Assembly: GCF_030246925.1 (NCBI RefSeq)
Contig: NZ_CP126740.1
Location: 2,294,001 to 2,358,000 of the forward strand
Direction of reading: 5' to 3'
Length of the DNA: 64,000 bases
From: Microbacterium sp. zg-Y625
GTDB lineage: Bacteria; Actinomycetota; Actinomycetes; Actinomycetales; Microbacteriaceae
Part shown: piece by piece, positions 34,612 through 44,733 of the stretch
How positions within the stretch are numbered: the stretch's first letter is position 1
Layout: every line of letters begins with the position of its first letter
Notes under the pieces: generated by a model
Seen by the model: the letters and a program-made list of their open reading frames with translations, nothing else
The model's database searches: none
Told to the model about the DNA's origin: nothing
Translations under genes and position numbers: made by a program

Positions 34612-35304
34612 TCACGTCGCGACCCCGTCGAGCCGGTACCCCATCCCCGGTTCGGTGAGCAGGTACCGCGGCGCGCTCGGGTCGGGCTCCAGCTTCTTGC
34701 GCAGCTGCGACACGTACAGCCGCAGGTAGCCGGTGTCTTCGGCGTGGTCGGTTCCCCAGATCGTGCGCAGCACCGTCTGGCGGGTCACGAGCTTGCCGGC
34801 GTTGCGGATGAGGATCTCGATGAACTGCCACTCCGTGGGCGTCAGCCGGATCTGCCGGTCGCCGTCAGGGGTCGTCCGCACCACACTGTGCGCGGCGAGG
34901 TCGATCGTCACGTCCCCGAGGCGCACCACGGGCGACGCGTCGTCTTGCGGCACGCGCCGCGTGAGCGCGCGGATGCGGGCGAGCAGCTCCTCCACGGCGA
35001 AGGGCTTGGTGATGTAGTCGTCGGCACCGGCATCCAGCGCCTCGACCTTGTCGGCCGCACCTGCCCGGCCCGAGACGACGAGGATGGGCGCGGTCGACCA
35101 GCCGCGCACGGCGTGGATCACCTCGATGCCGTCGAGGCGCGGCATGCCGAGGTCGAGGATCAGGATGTCGGGCCGGTGGTCGACGGCGGCGGCGATGGCC
35201 TGCGTCCCGTCGAGGGCGGTCGTGACGTCGTACCCCTTCGCGGTCAGGGTGATGCGCAGCGCCCGCAGGATCTGGGGGTCGTCGTCGGCGATGAGGATCC
35301 TCAT
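34612..35304 (-). CDS. kdpE: KdpE response regulator
   Basis: OmpR/PhoB-type transcription factor, 230 residues. Receiver domain with acidic pair in ILIADDDPQ and phospho-acceptor in LILDLGMPRLDGI; winged-helix domain includes TPTEWQFIEILIRNAGKLVTR and ends EPGMGYRLDGVAT. Its start overlaps the kdpD stop by 4 nt. Last gene of the kdp operon; it activates kdp expression under potassium limitation or osmotic stress. Confidence 0.95.
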   Translation of the reverse strand: MRILIADDDPQILRALRITLTAKGYDVTTALDGTQAIAAAVDHRPDILILDLGMPRLDGIEVIHAVRGWSTAPILVVSGRAGAADKVEALDAGADDYITKPFAVEELLARIRALTRRVPQDDASPVVRLGDVTIDLAAHSVVRTTPDGDRQIRLTPTEWQFIEILIRNAGKLVTRQTVLRTIWGTDHAEDTGYLRLYVSQLRKKLEPDPSAPRYLLTEPGMGYRLDGVAT

Positions 35305-37844
35305 GCCCGCTCCCCCTCGCCGACCGAGACATCGGCGGCGACGCCCGCCGTGGCATCCGTCTCGCTCGCCGCGCGCAGCGAGATCACCATCGTCAGCCCG
35401 CCGCCGGGGGTGTCCTCCGAGGTCAGCGTGCCGTGCATCGCCTCGATGAACCCGCGCGAGAGCGCGAGGCCGAGCCCCAGCCCGCTGGAGTTGTCGGTGT
35501 CACCCAGACGCTGGAACGGCACGAAGATGTCATCCTTCTTCTCGGCCGGCACACCCGGCCCGCGATCGACGATGCGGATCTCGAGCCTGCCACCGAACGT
35601 ACTCGTGCTGACGTGCACAGGCACGCCCGCCGGCGCGTAGCGGTGCGCGTTGGCGAGCAGGTTCACCAGCACGCGCTGCAGCAGCACCGGGTCGGCGTGC
35701 GCGACGGCATCGCCGTGCTGCAGCGCGAGCGTGACGTCGGCGGGGCCGAGCTGCAGCTCGTCGAGCGCGGGCGCGATGGCCTCGGCAGGGTCGGTGGCGA
35801 TGTCGGCGATGGTGAGCACGCCGGTCTGCAGGCGGCTGACGTCGAGCAGGTCGGTCAGCAGCGCGCCGAGCGCGGTGAGGCTCTCGTCCGCGGTCTCGAG
35901 CAGCTCCTGCCGGTCGGCGGCGGCGAGTTCGGGACCCGCCGCGCGCAGGCCCCCGACGGCGGCCGACGCGGCGGCGAGCGGGCGGCGCAGATCGTGGCTG
36001 AGTGCCGACAGCAGCGCCCCGCGCACCCGGTCGGATGCCGCGATCGGCTCGATCTGCTGCGCGGTCTTCTCCAGCCGCTCGGTGTCGAGCGCCGCCCGCA
36101 GCTGCGCCGTGACGACACCCAGCAGACGACGCTCGGATGCCGCGAGGTCGGCGCCGTGCAGCTCGAGCACCGCCTCGTCGGTGAGTGGGATGCCGGTGAA
36201 CCGCCCGTCCGGCAGCGGCTCCCCCGCCCGCGCCACCACCTCGTCGCCCACGACGAGACGCACGCCGGGCAGTTGGAACGCTTCGCGCACCCGGTCGACG
36301 AGGGCCTGGATCGCGTTCTCGCCGCGCAGCACGCTGCCGGCGATGGTCTCGATGAGCTCCGATTCCGCGGCCGAGCGCCGCGCGGCCCGGGTGTAGCGGG
36401 CGGCGCGATCCACGATGAAGCTCACGAGGCTCGCGATGACGACGTAGAGCACCAGCGCCAGCAGGTGGTGACCCTCGTGGATGTGCACCGTGTACAGCGG
36501 CTCGATGAAGAGGAAGTCGAGGGTGATACCGGAGAGCACTGCGGCGAAGAGGGCCGGCCACAGCCCGCCCACCAGCGCCACGACCACCACGAGCAGCTGG
36601 AAGCTGAGCACGTCGGTCGTGATCGACTCCGCGCTGCGGAAAAGGGACAGCAGGGCGGTGAGCAGCGGCCCGCCCGCGAGCGCGACGACGAACCCGAGGA
36701 TGCGGCGCTTGCGCGTGAGCGCGCCGGTCAGGGGCGGCAGCGCGGGGCGGCGGCCGGCGGCGGCGTGATTGACCATGTGCACGTCGATGTCGCCGGACTC
36801 GCGCACCACCGTCGCCCCGATGCCGGGTCCGGTGAGCAGCGCCGCCAGCCGCCCCCGCCGGCTCGCCCCGAGCACGAGCTGCGTGGCGTTGACCGAGCGG
36901 GCGAACTCGACGAGGGCGGTGGGGATGTCCTCCCCCACCACCTGGTGGTAGGTGCCGTTGAGCTTCTCGACGAGGGCGCGCTGCTCGGCGAGCGCGGCGG
37001 GGCTGCCCGAGTGCAGCCCGTCCTGGCTCGTGACGTGCACGGCGATCAGCTCGCCGCCGGCCGACCGGGCGGCGATGCGGGCGCCGCGACGCAGCAGGGT
37101 CTCGCCCTCGGGCCCGCCGGTGAGCGCGACCACCACACGCTCACGCGCCTCCCACCGGCTGTCGATGCCGTGCGCCTGCCGGTACCCCTGCAGCGCCTGG
37201 TCGACCTCGTCGGCCAGCCAGATGAGCGCCAGCTCCCGCAGCGCCGTGAGGTTGCCCAGGCGGAAGTAGTTCGACAGCGCCGCGTCGATGCGCTCGGCGG
37301 GGTACACCGCACCGACCGCGAGCCGGTCCCGCAGGGCCTGCGGCGCCAGGTCGACGACCTCGATCTGGTCGGCGCTGCGCAGAAAGCTGTCGGGCACGGT
37401 CTCGCGCTGGGGCACCCCGGTGATCTGCTCGACCACGTCGTTCAGCGACTCGATGTGCTGGATGTTCAGCGTCGAGATGACGTCGATCCCCGCGGCCAGC
37501 AGCTCGTCGACGTCCTGCCAGCGCTTGTGGTTGCGCGACCCGGGGGCGTTGGTGTGCGCGAGTTCGTCGACCAGGGCGACCTGCGGCATCCGCTGCCGCA
37601 CGGCATCGAGGTCCATCTCCTCGAGCGCGACGCCACGGTGCGAGACGCGGGCGCGCGGCACGACGGGGATGCCCTCGGCCATCGCGGCGGTCGCGGCGCG
37701 CCCGTGGGTCTCGACGACGCCGATGACGACGTCCCGCCCCTCGGCCCCCAGCCGCCGGCCCTCCTCGAGCATCGAGAACGTCTTGCCCACACCCGGGGCG
37801 GCCCCCAGCAGCACCCGCAGCCGCCCGCGTCTGGTCATGGTCAC
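35301..37844 (-). CDS. kdpD: KdpD potassium/turgor sensor kinase
   Basis: 847 residues. N-terminal KdpD domain with Walker A GAAPGVGKTFSML and LVDELAHTNAPGSRN, a universal-stress-protein-like domain (about 220-340), four membrane helices (about 380-470), a GAF-like domain, and the histidine kinase core with LLSALSHDLRRPLAAAS (phospho-acceptor His), NLLANAHRYA, DRGPGV and GLGLGLALSRGF. Start GTG 37844 overlaps the kdpC stop (GTGA); ATG 37838 is an in-frame alternative. Detects potassium limitation and passes phosphate to KdpE. Confidence 0.95.
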   Translation of the reverse strand: MTMTRRGRLRVLLGAAPGVGKTFSMLEEGRRLGAEGRDVVIGVVETHGRAATAAMAEGIPVVPRARVSHRGVALEEMDLDAVRQRMPQVALVDELAHTNAPGSRNHKRWQDVDELLAAGIDVISTLNIQHIESLNDVVEQITGVPQRETVPDSFLRSADQIEVVDLAPQALRDRLAVGAVYPAERIDAALSNYFRLGNLTALRELALIWLADEVDQALQGYRQAHGIDSRWEARERVVVALTGGPEGETLLRRGARIAARSAGGELIAVHVTSQDGLHSGSPAALAEQRALVEKLNGTYHQVVGEDIPTALVEFARSVNATQLVLGASRRGRLAALLTGPGIGATVVRESGDIDVHMVNHAAAGRRPALPPLTGALTRKRRILGFVVALAGGPLLTALLSLFRSAESITTDVLSFQLLVVVVALVGGLWPALFAAVLSGITLDFLFIEPLYTVHIHEGHHLLALVLYVVIASLVSFIVDRAARYTRAARRSAAESELIETIAGSVLRGENAIQALVDRVREAFQLPGVRLVVGDEVVARAGEPLPDGRFTGIPLTDEAVLELHGADLAASERRLLGVVTAQLRAALDTERLEKTAQQIEPIAASDRVRGALLSALSHDLRRPLAAASAAVGGLRAAGPELAAADRQELLETADESLTALGALLTDLLDVSRLQTGVLTIADIATDPAEAIAPALDELQLGPADVTLALQHGDAVAHADPVLLQRVLVNLLANAHRYAPAGVPVHVSTSTFGGRLEIRIVDRGPGVPAEKKDDIFVPFQRLGDTDNSSGLGLGLALSRGFIEAMHGTLTSEDTPGGGLTMVISLRAASETDATAGVAADVSVGEGERA

Positions 37845-38455
37845 TCTTCTCGCTCGTCCAAGGCAACGTTAAGCTCCAGCACGTTCACCGTGGCGTCACC
37901 CAGGTACCCGAGTCGCGGTCCCTGTGTGTGAGCCTGCACCAGTGCGCGCACGTCGGCGGCGGGGATGCCGCGTTCGGCGGCGACGCGCTCGATCTGGATC
38001 TCGGCGTACGCGGGGCTGATGTGCGGGTCGAGGCCCGACGACGACGCGGTGACGGCGTCGGCCGGCACGTCGGCAGGTTCCACGCCGTTGAACGCGGCGA
38101 CCTGGTCGCGTCGCTCGGTGATCGCGGCGATGAGGTCGTCGTTCTCGGGCCCGAGGTTCGAGCCCGACGAGGCCCCCGCGTCATAGCCGTCGCCGGCAGC
38201 GGAGGGCCGGGACTGGAAGTACTGCGGCAGCGGCGCTCCCTCGGCATCCGTGAAGGACTGCCCGATGAGCGACGACCCGATCGGTGCGCCGTCGGCGTCG
38301 GTGATCAGCGAGCCGTTCGCCTGGGCGGGCAGCGCGAGCTGACCGACGACGGTGAGCGCGGCGGTGTAGCCGACGCCGAACAGCACCGTGAAGAGCGCCA
38401 TGGCGCGGACGGCGACGCCGACGGTGCGGGCGGTGCTGCGGGTGGAGGTGTTCAT
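37841..38455 (-). CDS. kdpC: KdpC subunit of potassium-transporting ATPase
   Basis: 204 residues with one N-terminal membrane helix (about 13-35) and an extracytoplasmic domain. The conserved KdpC motif is seen as GQSFTDAEGAPLPQYFQSRPS and later LDPHISPAYAEIQIERVAAERG. Assembles with KdpFAB. 19 nt separate it from kdpB; overlaps kdpD by 4 nt. Confidence 0.95.
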   Translation of the reverse strand: MNTSTRSTARTVGVAVRAMALFTVLFGVGYTAALTVVGQLALPAQANGSLITDADGAPIGSSLIGQSFTDAEGAPLPQYFQSRPSAAGDGYDAGASSGSNLGPENDDLIAAITERRDQVAAFNGVEPADVPADAVTASSSGLDPHISPAYAEIQIERVAAERGIPAADVRALVQAHTQGPRLGYLGDATVNVLELNVALDEREE

Positions 38456-38474
38456 GTGGGTTCTTCCTCTTGGT

Positions 38475-40625
38475 TCAGAAGCCGGGGATCAGGCGCACGA
38501 CGAGGTCGATGAGCCAGATGCCGATGAAGGGGGCGATGATGCCGCCGAGCCCGTAGACGGCGAGGTTGCGACTGAGCGTGCGCGAGGCACCGCCCGGCCG
38601 ATAGGCCACACCGCGCAGGGCAAGCGGAATGAGGAAGACGATCACGATCGCATTGAAGATGATCGCCGAGAGCACGGCGGATGCCGGTGAGTGCAGCCCC
38701 ATGATGTTGAGCGCCGCGAGCTGCGGGAACACCCCGAGGAACATCGCGGGGATGATCGCGAAGTACTTGGCGATGTCGTTGGCGATGGAGAACGTCGTCA
38801 GCGCGCCGCGCGTGATGAGCAGCTGCTTGCCGATGCGCACGATGTCGATGAGCTTCGACGGATCGGAGTCGAGGTCGACCATGTTGCCGGCCTCTTTCGC
38901 AGCCGACGTGCCCGAGTTCATCGCGACACCGACGTCGGCCTGCGCGAGCGCGGGGGCGTCGTTGGTGCCGTCCCCTGTCATCGCGACGAGCCGCCCGCCC
39001 TGCTGCTCGGCGCGGATGTAGGCGAGCTTGTCTTCGGGGGTTGCCTCGGCCAGGAAGTCGTCGACCCCCGCCTCGGCCGCGATCGCCGCCGCCGTCAGCG
39101 GGTTGTCGCCGGTGATCATGACCGTGCGGATGCCCATGGAGCGCAGCTCGGCGAACTTCGCCGGCAGCCCTTCCTTGACCACGTCCTTCAGGTGCACGAC
39201 GCCGAGCAGGCGCGAGCCGGCATCCGCAGAGCTCGTCGCGACCACCAGCGGGGTGCCGCCCGTGTGCGAGATCCGCTCGACGGCGGCGGTCATCTCGGTG
39301 AGGTCGGCCGCGCTGGGTGCCTGCCCCTCAGCCTCGAGCCAGGCGACGATCGCGGAGGCGGCGCCCTTGCGGATGCGGATGCCGTCGGGGGTGTCGAGCC
39401 CCGACATGCGCGTCTGCGCGGTGAACGGCACGATGTCGCCTGCCGCCGCCGCACCGACGTCGATGCCCTTCGCCCGTGCCAGCTCGACAATCGATGCCCC
39501 CTCGGGCGTGGGGTCCGCCAGGGACGACAGCGCGGCGGTGCGGATGAGCTCGGGCGCCGGCACGTCGCCGACCGGAAGGAACGCGCTCGCCCGCCGGTTT
39601 CCGTACGTGATGGTGCCGGTCTTGTCGAGCAGCAGAGTGGTCACGTCGCCGGCCGCTTCGACCGCGCGGCCCGACATCGCGAGCACGTTGCGCTGCACCA
39701 GCCGGTCCATGCCGGCGATGCCGATGGCGCTCAGAAGCGCCCCGATCGTGGTGGGGATGAGGCAGACCAGCAGCGCGATCAGCACCGGCACGCTGACAGG
39801 TGCTGCCGCGTACGAGGCGATCGGGTTCAGGGTCAGCGCGACGACCACGAAGATGATCGACAGGCTCGCGAGCAGAATGCTGAGCGCGATCTCGTTCGGC
39901 GTCTTCTGGCGGGCGGCGCCCTCGACCAGGGCGATCATGCGGTCGACGAAGGTCTCACCGGGCTTCGACGTGATCTTCACGACGATGCGGTCCGACAGCA
40001 CGCGGGTGCCGCCGGTGACGGCTGAGCGGTCGCCGCCGGACTCCCGCACGACCGGGGCGGACTCCCCCGTGATCGCGGATTCGTCGACCGAGGCGATGCC
40101 CCACACGATGTCGCCGTCGCCGGGGATGAGCTGCGGCGGCGAGACGACCACGACGTCACCGAGGCGAAGGTCGGCCGAAGCGACATCGGTCGTGCCGGAC
40201 CGCTCGGCCGCGGGATCGGTGAGCGGATCGTAGGCATCCACCCGCCGCGCCGTCGTGCTGGTGCGGGTCTTGCGCAGGCTCTCGGCCTGCGCCTTGCCGC
40301 GCCCCTCGGCGACCGACTCGGCGAGGTTCGCGAACAGCACCGTCAGCCACAGCCAGACGGCGATCGCCCACGTGAACGACCACGGCACCGGGGTGCCGCC
40401 CGAGGGCGCCGGTCCCCCGATGAACGGCTCCGCGATGGCCAGCAGGGTGGTGAGGGCGGCGCCGACCCACACCAGGAACATGACCGGGTTGTGCCACTGC
40501 AGGCGCGGGTCGAGCTTGCGGAACGCGCCCGGCACGGCGGCCCGCACCTGCGCCGGCGAGAATCCGCGCGGCGGCGCGGGCGTCGGCGCGGCCTCGGGAG
40601 GTGTGGTGGTCAGTGTCGAGGTCAT
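38475..40625 (-). CDS. kdpB: KdpB ATPase subunit
   Basis: P-type ATPase of 716 residues. The phosphorylated aspartate is in [17 protein letters not shown], the nucleotide region has [13 protein letters not shown] and KGA, the hinge [18 protein letters not shown], and TGES lies at [18 protein letters not shown]. Several membrane segments frame these domains. ATG 40625 overlaps the kdpA stop by 1 nt (TGATG); the much longer frame above it is a shadow of kdpA. Drives high-affinity potassium uptake. Confidence 0.97.
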   Translation of the reverse strand: MTSTLTTTPPEAAPTPAPPRGFSPAQVRAAVPGAFRKLDPRLQWHNPVMFLVWVGAALTTLLAIAEPFIGGPAPSGGTPVPWSFTWAIAVWLWLTVLFANLAESVAEGRGKAQAESLRKTRTSTTARRVDAYDPLTDPAAERSGTTDVASADLRLGDVVVVSPPQLIPGDGDIVWGIASVDESAITGESAPVVRESGGDRSAVTGGTRVLSDRIVVKITSKPGETFVDRMIALVEGAARQKTPNEIALSILLASLSIIFVVVALTLNPIASYAAAPVSVPVLIALLVCLIPTTIGALLSAIGIAGMDRLVQRNVLAMSGRAVEAAGDVTTLLLDKTGTITYGNRRASAFLPVGDVPAPELIRTAALSSLADPTPEGASIVELARAKGIDVGAAAAGDIVPFTAQTRMSGLDTPDGIRIRKGAASAIVAWLEAEGQAPSAADLTEMTAAVERISHTGGTPLVVATSSADAGSRLLGVVHLKDVVKEGLPAKFAELRSMGIRTVMITGDNPLTAAAIAAEAGVDDFLAEATPEDKLAYIRAEQQGGRLVAMTGDGTNDAPALAQADVGVAMNSGTSAAKEAGNMVDLDSDPSKLIDIVRIGKQLLITRGALTTFSIANDIAKYFAIIPAMFLGVFPQLAALNIMGLHSPASAVLSAIIFNAIVIVFLIPLALRGVAYRPGGASRTLSRNLAVYGLGGIIAPFIGIWLIDLVVRLIPGF

Positions 40626-42298
40626 CAGATCAGCCCTTCCGCCAGGGGACCCAGCGCGAGAATGGGAAAGAAGGTGAGCGCCGTCACGAGCACGGTGACG
40701 GTGCTGAGCAGCCCGACGAACAGCGGGCGGTGGGTGGGGAGCGTGCCGGCGGTCGTCGGCACGGCGTCCTGCGCGGCGAGTGCGCCGGCGAGAGCGAGCA
40801 CGAAGACGATCGGCACGAAGCGGCCGAGCAGGATCACAACCCCCAGGGCCGTGTTCAGCCACGGCGTGTTGGCGGTGAGTCCGGCGAAGGCCGACCCGTT
40901 GTTGTTGGCGGCGGACGTGAACGCGTAGAGCACTTCGCTCATTCCGTGGATGCCGGGGTTCCAGATCGACGTGGATGCCACCTCTTCGCGGATGCCGGGA
41001 AGGGCGAAGCTCAGCGCGGTGCCGGTGAGCACGAGGGTCGGCATGACCAGGATCGTGAGGGCGGCGAGCTTGATCTCGCGCGGCCCGATCTTCTTGCCGA
41101 GGTACTCGGGGGTGCGGCCGATCAGCAGACCGGCGATGAACACGCCGATGATCGCGAGCACGAGGATCGCGTAGAGCCCCGACCCGACACCGCCGGGCGA
41201 GACCTCGCCGAGCATCATGTTGAGCATCGGCATCATGCCGCCGAGCGCCGTGTACGAGTCGTGCATGGAGTTGACCGCGCCGGTGGAGGTGCCGGTGCTC
41301 GTGGTGGCGAAGAGCGTCGAGCCGATGATGCCGAAGCGCTGCTCCTTGCCCTCCATCGCCGCTCCCGCCAGCTGCGGCGCGGTGCCGTTGCCGGCGGTCT
41401 CGAACGCGGTCAGCAGCGCGAACGATGCCAGATACAGCGTCGCCATGACGCCGAGGATCGCGTACCCCTGGCGGTTGTCGCCCACGATGCGGCCGAACGT
41501 GCGCGGCAGCGCGAACGGGATGACGAGCATGAGGAGCACCTCGAAGGCGTTGGTCCACGCGTTCGGGTTCTCGAACGGATGCGCCGAGTTGGCGTTGAAG
41601 AATCCGCCGCCGTTGGTGCCGAGCAGCTTGATGGCCTCCTGCGAGGCCACGGGGCCGCCGGGGATCGACTGCGTCGCGCCGGTGAGGGTGGTGACGTCGG
41701 TGAAACCGTTGACGTTCTGCACCACCCCGCCGATCAGCAGCACGACCGCGGCGAGCGCGGCGATCGGCAGCAGGATGCGCAGGGTGCCCCGGGTGAGGTC
41801 CACCCAGAAGTTGCCGAGCGTGCCCGACCGGCGTGCCGCGAAGCCGCGCACCAGGGCGATGGCAACCGCCATGCCCACGCCCGCGGAGACGAAGTTCTGC
41901 ACCACCAGGCCCAGCGCCTGCACGGTGTAGCCGAGGGTGAGCTCCGGCGAGTACGACTGCCAGTTCGTGTTGCCGACGAACGACGCCGCCGTGTTGAACG
42001 ACAGGTGTTCGCTGGGCGCCGGCAGCCCCAGCGAGTACGGCAGCCACTGCTGCAGCCGCTGCAGGCCGTAGACGATGAGCAGACCGATCGCGGAGAACGC
42101 GAGCACGGCGCGCAGGTACGCCGGCCAGGTCTGCTCGGCCTTGGCATCCACGCCGATCAGCCGGTAGACGCCGGACTCGACCCGGGTGTCCTTCGGCGAG
42201 GTGTAGACCCAGGCCATGTAGTCGCCGAAGGGGCGGTAGAGCAGGCCGAGGATGACGGCGACGGTGGCGAGCGACAGCAGCGCCGACACCCACGCCAT
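40625..42298 (-). CDS. kdpA: KdpA potassium-translocating subunit
   Basis: 557 residues, about ten membrane segments. Selectivity-filter-like loops are present: [37 protein letters not shown], and [25 protein letters not shown] 42298 is chosen; the upstream frame extension is not protein-like. Overlaps kdpF by 1 nt and kdpB by 1 nt. Confidence 0.97.
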   Translation of the reverse strand: MAWVSALLSLATVAVILGLLYRPFGDYMAWVYTSPKDTRVESGVYRLIGVDAKAEQTWPAYLRAVLAFSAIGLLIVYGLQRLQQWLPYSLGLPAPSEHLSFNTAASFVGNTNWQSYSPELTLGYTVQALGLVVQNFVSAGVGMAVAIALVRGFAARRSGTLGNFWVDLTRGTLRILLPIAALAAVVLLIGGVVQNVNGFTDVTTLTGATQSIPGGPVASQEAIKLLGTNGGGFFNANSAHPFENPNAWTNAFEVLLMLVIPFALPRTFGRIVGDNRQGYAILGVMATLYLASFALLTAFETAGNGTAPQLAGAAMEGKEQRFGIIGSTLFATTSTGTSTGAVNSMHDSYTALGGMMPMLNMMLGEVSPGGVGSGLYAILVLAIIGVFIAGLLIGRTPEYLGKKIGPREIKLAALTILVMPTLVLTGTALSFALPGIREEVASTSIWNPGIHGMSEVLYAFTSAANNNGSAFAGLTANTPWLNTALGVVILLGRFVPIVFVLALAGALAAQDAVPTTAGTLPTHRPLFVGLLSTVTVLVTALTFFPILALGPLAEGLI

Positions 42299-42387
42299 CA
42301 GAACCGCTCCGGTTTCACGAGGGCGAACACGAGGTACACGATCGCCGCGACACCGAGGATGCCGGCGAGCAGCTGGAACACGATCAC
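42298..42387 (-). CDS. kdpF: KdpF small stabilising subunit
   Basis: 29-residue membrane peptide ([19 protein letters not shown] then FALVKPERF), the standard KdpF form with a single helix and the C-terminal L-x-x-P-E-R-F ending. Start GTG 42387, overlapping the preceding 31-residue gene by 4 nt; the stop TGA overlaps the kdpA ATG. It stabilises the KdpABC complex in the membrane. Confidence 0.92.
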   Translation of the reverse strand: MIVFQLLAGILGVAAIVYLVFALVKPERF

Positions 42388-42479
42388 AGCTTCTCCACCG
42401 CCTTCCCCAGCAGTCCGACGACGACGAACAGGGCGATCGTGCCCAGCACGTAGACGAGGTCAAGCACAGCAGGCTCCAT
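42384..42479 (-). CDS. 31-residue membrane peptide upstream of kdpF
   Basis: Reads [18 protein letters not shown] then a continuing hydrophobic stretch and GKAVEKL. One membrane helix. Its stop overlaps the kdpF GTG (GTGA), so translation is coupled into the kdp operon. Similar tiny frames precede kdpF in other actinobacteria by my recollection, but no function is assigned. It could be a second accessory subunit or a leader peptide setting up translation of kdpF. Confidence 0.65.
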   Translation of the reverse strand: MEPAVLDLVYVLGTIALFVVVGLLGKAVEKL

Positions 42480-42720
42480 CTGAAGGACGGCGTCAGCGCA
42501 CGCGCTGTCGCACGCCCTCATTCGCGGGCGCAGTGCGATCCAACTCCTGCCGGCGCCCCCCGATGCCCGTCCTCACGCAACCCATACGGGGGTGCCGCGG
42601 ATCCTTACGGTTCCCTCACGCCGCGGTGGCGCGGGTCGTGTTGCGGTGCCCCTGTGCCACGGATCGGGTGGGCCTGGCAACCCCTTGGGGGCGCGGCATC
42701 CGTCGTCGCATCATGGGGCC

Positions 42721-42921
42721 ATGAGCGATCGAGATGACATCAAGCAGCCCCTTGACCATCTTCCGCCGGCCGACGAGCGGGACAAGGCGATCGAGGTCGA
42801 AGAGCCCGAGTATCCCGACACCGGCCACGCGGACACCGCAGACGTCACACCGGCGACGGCGGCGGAGCCGGGCAAGCCCAACCGGCACGGCGTCGACAAG
42901 CTGCCGCCGACCGGGCGCTGA
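42721..42921 (+). CDS. Small acidic protein of unknown function (66 aa)
   Basis: Starts MSDRDDIKQPLDHLPPADER and ends NRHGVDKLPPTGR; hydrophilic, Pro/Asp/Glu-rich, likely disordered. A CATCAT box at 42709-42714 lies 6 nt before the ATG, so the mRNA is probably leaderless. It is divergent from the kdp operon. No domain recognised. Confidence 0.6.
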   Translation: MSDRDDIKQPLDHLPPADERDKAIEVEEPEYPDTGHADTADVTPATAAEPGKPNRHGVDKLPPTGR

Positions 42922-42937
42922 CGCCCGCGTACCCGCA

Positions 42938-43262
42938 CAGCGCCGCGGTGGCTGGGTTCCGGCCGCCGCGGCGTTCGTGCGTCTGCGGGGTGTCCGGTGT
43001 CCGAAATGCGGGGATCCGCCCGGATGAGGACCGAAAGCGCGGCATCCGCCCTCGTTCCGGCAGATCCCCTCATTCCGGCAAAGTTTGCCGCTCGCGGGCG
43101 CGACCGCGCAGCGCCGCGGTGGCTGGCTTCCGGCCGCCGCGGCGTTCGTGCGTCTGCGGGGTGTCCGGTGTCCGAGATGAGGGGATCCTCCCGGATGAGG
43201 ACCCAAAGCGCGGCATCCGCCCTCGTTTCGGCAGATCCCCTCATTCCGGCCAAGCCTGCTGC
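42938..43262. repeat. Two tandem copies of a 171-bp intergenic repeat
   Basis: The first copy starts at 42938 (CAGCGCCGCGGTGGCTGG), the second at 43109, offset 171 bp, with more than 90 percent identity over about 150 bp. In each copy an inverted pair brackets the right half: in copy 2, ATGAGGGGATC (43177-43187) and GATCCCCTCAT (43234-43244). Several long but unsupported frames cross the repeat on both strands. It fills most of the 389-bp gap between the 66-residue gene and the DUF2510 gene. It looks like a dispersed intergenic element rather than coding DNA. Confidence 0.85.
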
Positions 43263-43310
43263 GCGGAATCCGGGGGTGGCTGAGACGACGCCAGTGGCTA
43301 CGATCTGCGC

Positions 43311-43880
43311 ATGGGCAACGCAGAAGCCGGGTGGTACGACGACGGGGCGGGCTACCAGCGCTGGTGGGACGGCAACGCGTGGACCGACGACTATGCCGAC
43401 ATGCGCGGGGCCACCGTCGAGCTGCACACCTCGAACCCCGCCGCCCAGAGGCAGCCGATGGGCTGGTACGACGATGGACGTGGTCGCCTGCGCTGGTGGG
43501 ACGGGAACGCGTGGACGGAGCGTGCGCAGTACCTGGCGGAGCCCCACACGTTCTCGGGAATCACCGTCTCAGGCGAGTGGATCTTCTACGGCGACCTCAG
43601 CCAGCCCATCGCCGGCGTGGTGGCATCGTTCGAAACGGCCGGCGAGATCGGCGAGCGATCCACGCTGACCCGCGCGGCGGCAGGCGGACTGCTGTTCGGC
43701 CCTGTGGGCATGATCACGGGCGCCATGCTCCGCAAGAAGGTCGATCGCCGGGAGTTCTACCTGTCGATCGACGGCCCCGAGCAGTTCTGGGTGGCACCGG
43801 TCAGCCCCGCGTTCGGGCTTCAGGCTCGCCAGTTCGCCGCCTGGGTGAACAGCGTCTCGCGTCACTATTCGCGAAAGTAG
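43311..43880 (+). CDS. Double DUF2510 protein
   Basis: 189 residues. Two DUF2510 motifs are visible: AGWYDDGAGYQRWWDGNAWT near the start and MGWYDDGRGRLRWWDGNAWT at about residues 50-69. The C-terminal half (about 85-189) has a short hydrophobic hairpin (AAAGGLLFGPVGMITGAML) and a basic segment. DUF2510 usually sits next to membrane segments in actinobacterial proteins; its role is unknown. A TACGAT box at 43299-43304 is 6 nt before ATG 43311 (leaderless). Monocistronic. Confidence 0.88.
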   Translation: MGNAEAGWYDDGAGYQRWWDGNAWTDDYADMRGATVELHTSNPAAQRQPMGWYDDGRGRLRWWDGNAWTERAQYLAEPHTFSGITVSGEWIFYGDLSQPIAGVVASFETAGEIGERSTLTRAAAGGLLFGPVGMITGAMLRKKVDRREFYLSIDGPEQFWVAPVSPAFGLQARQFAAWVNSVSRHYSRK

Positions 43881-43899
43881 GCCTGCCGCCGCCAGGCGC

Positions 43900-44586
43900 T
43901 CACCAGGCGAGCACGCCGTCTTCGTCCTGCAGCGTTCCTGTCGGGCCGCCGCTGCCGAGGCTCGCTATCCGCACCACGACCGCGGCGCTGTCGGATGGCG
44001 ACCGGCCACCGGGGAAGTCGGCCGTCATGTCGGTGGCCGTGTAGCCGGGCTCGACCGCGGTGAACGCGATGGCGGGGTGCGCCTTGGCGTACTGCAGCGT
44101 CAGCATCGTGGCTGCCGCCTTCGACGCCGCATACAGCGCGTTGGTCAGGTGGTACTCCGGTCGCGCGGGGTCGGTCACCGCCCAGAACGACCCTGCGCTG
44201 CTGGACACGGTCACCACGGCGGCGTTCGCCGAGCGCCGCAGCAGCGGCAGCGCAGCTTCGGTCACGCGCACGATGCCGGCGGCGTTGGTATCGAGGGCCC
44301 GCAGCGCCGTCGGGCCGTCGACGGGGCCGAACTCCTGGATGCCGGCGTTGTGCACCAGCACGTCGAGCACGCCCTGCTCTGCCTCGATGACGGCGAGCGC
44401 CGCAGCCACCGAGGCATCGTCGGTCACGTCGAGCTGCACGAACCGGATGCCGAGGGCGTCTGCCGCGGCCCGGCCCCGGGCCTCTTCGCGGGCGCCGAGG
44501 TACACGGTGTGGTCGAGCGCGGCGAGCTGCCGGGCGGTCTCGAAGCCGATTCCCTTGTTGGCGCCGGTGATCAGTGAAACGGTCAT
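43900..44586 (-). CDS. Short-chain dehydrogenase/reductase
   Basis: 228 residues. Cofactor site TGANKGIGFETARQLA, HNAGIQEFG, catalytic Ser region VSSSAGSF and Tyr-x-x-x-Lys in LYAASKAAATML. Classical SDR of the carbonyl reductase-like type; substrate unknown. Divergent from an XRE-family regulator whose operator-like repeats fill the space between, so it is its likely target. ATG 44586; the very long open frame upstream is a shadow of genes on the other strand. Confidence 0.92.
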   Translation of the reverse strand: MTVSLITGANKGIGFETARQLAALDHTVYLGAREEARGRAAADALGIRFVQLDVTDDASVAAALAVIEAEQGVLDVLVHNAGIQEFGPVDGPTALRALDTNAAGIVRVTEAALPLLRRSANAAVVTVSSSAGSFWAVTDPARPEYHLTNALYAASKAAATMLTLQYAKAHPAIAFTAVEPGYTATDMTADFPGGRSPSDSAAVVVRIASLGSGGPTGTLQDEDGVLAW

Positions 44587-44664
44587 GTGTCTCCCTCGAA
44601 GTGCGGCCCGAATCGGGCTCGCAAGGACGCTACGGACCGCGCCCACCCGGCATCCAGAGCCCTG

Positions 44665-44727
44665 GCGAGAGGGGGTGCGACGGGGCCCCCTCTCTCGCGT
44701 CCACACCCCCTCTCGCACTCCTACGCT
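44665..44727. promoter_or_regulatory. Operator-like repeats between SDR and XRE regulator
   Basis: CGCACCCCCTCTCGC occurs inverted at 44665-44679 and, with one mismatch, direct at 44702-44716; a related CCCCCTCTCTCGC lies at 44686-44698 between them. A TACGCT -10 (44722-44727) for the regulator lies 6 nt before its GTG, and the right repeat covers its -35. This fits autoregulation plus control of the divergent SDR. Confidence 0.5.
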
Positions 44728-44733
44728 GGTGAC

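Noticed and set aside
42480..42720. c-di-AMP (ydaO) riboswitch ahead of kdp
   Set aside because: No ydaO core motifs found; only two GCGTGAGG direct repeats 43 bp apart on the minus strand, too weak to call.
42711..43547. Repeated protein-like frame through the 171-bp repeats
   Set aside because: Internal repetition comes from DNA repeats, and frames are open on both strands; no start signal or domain.
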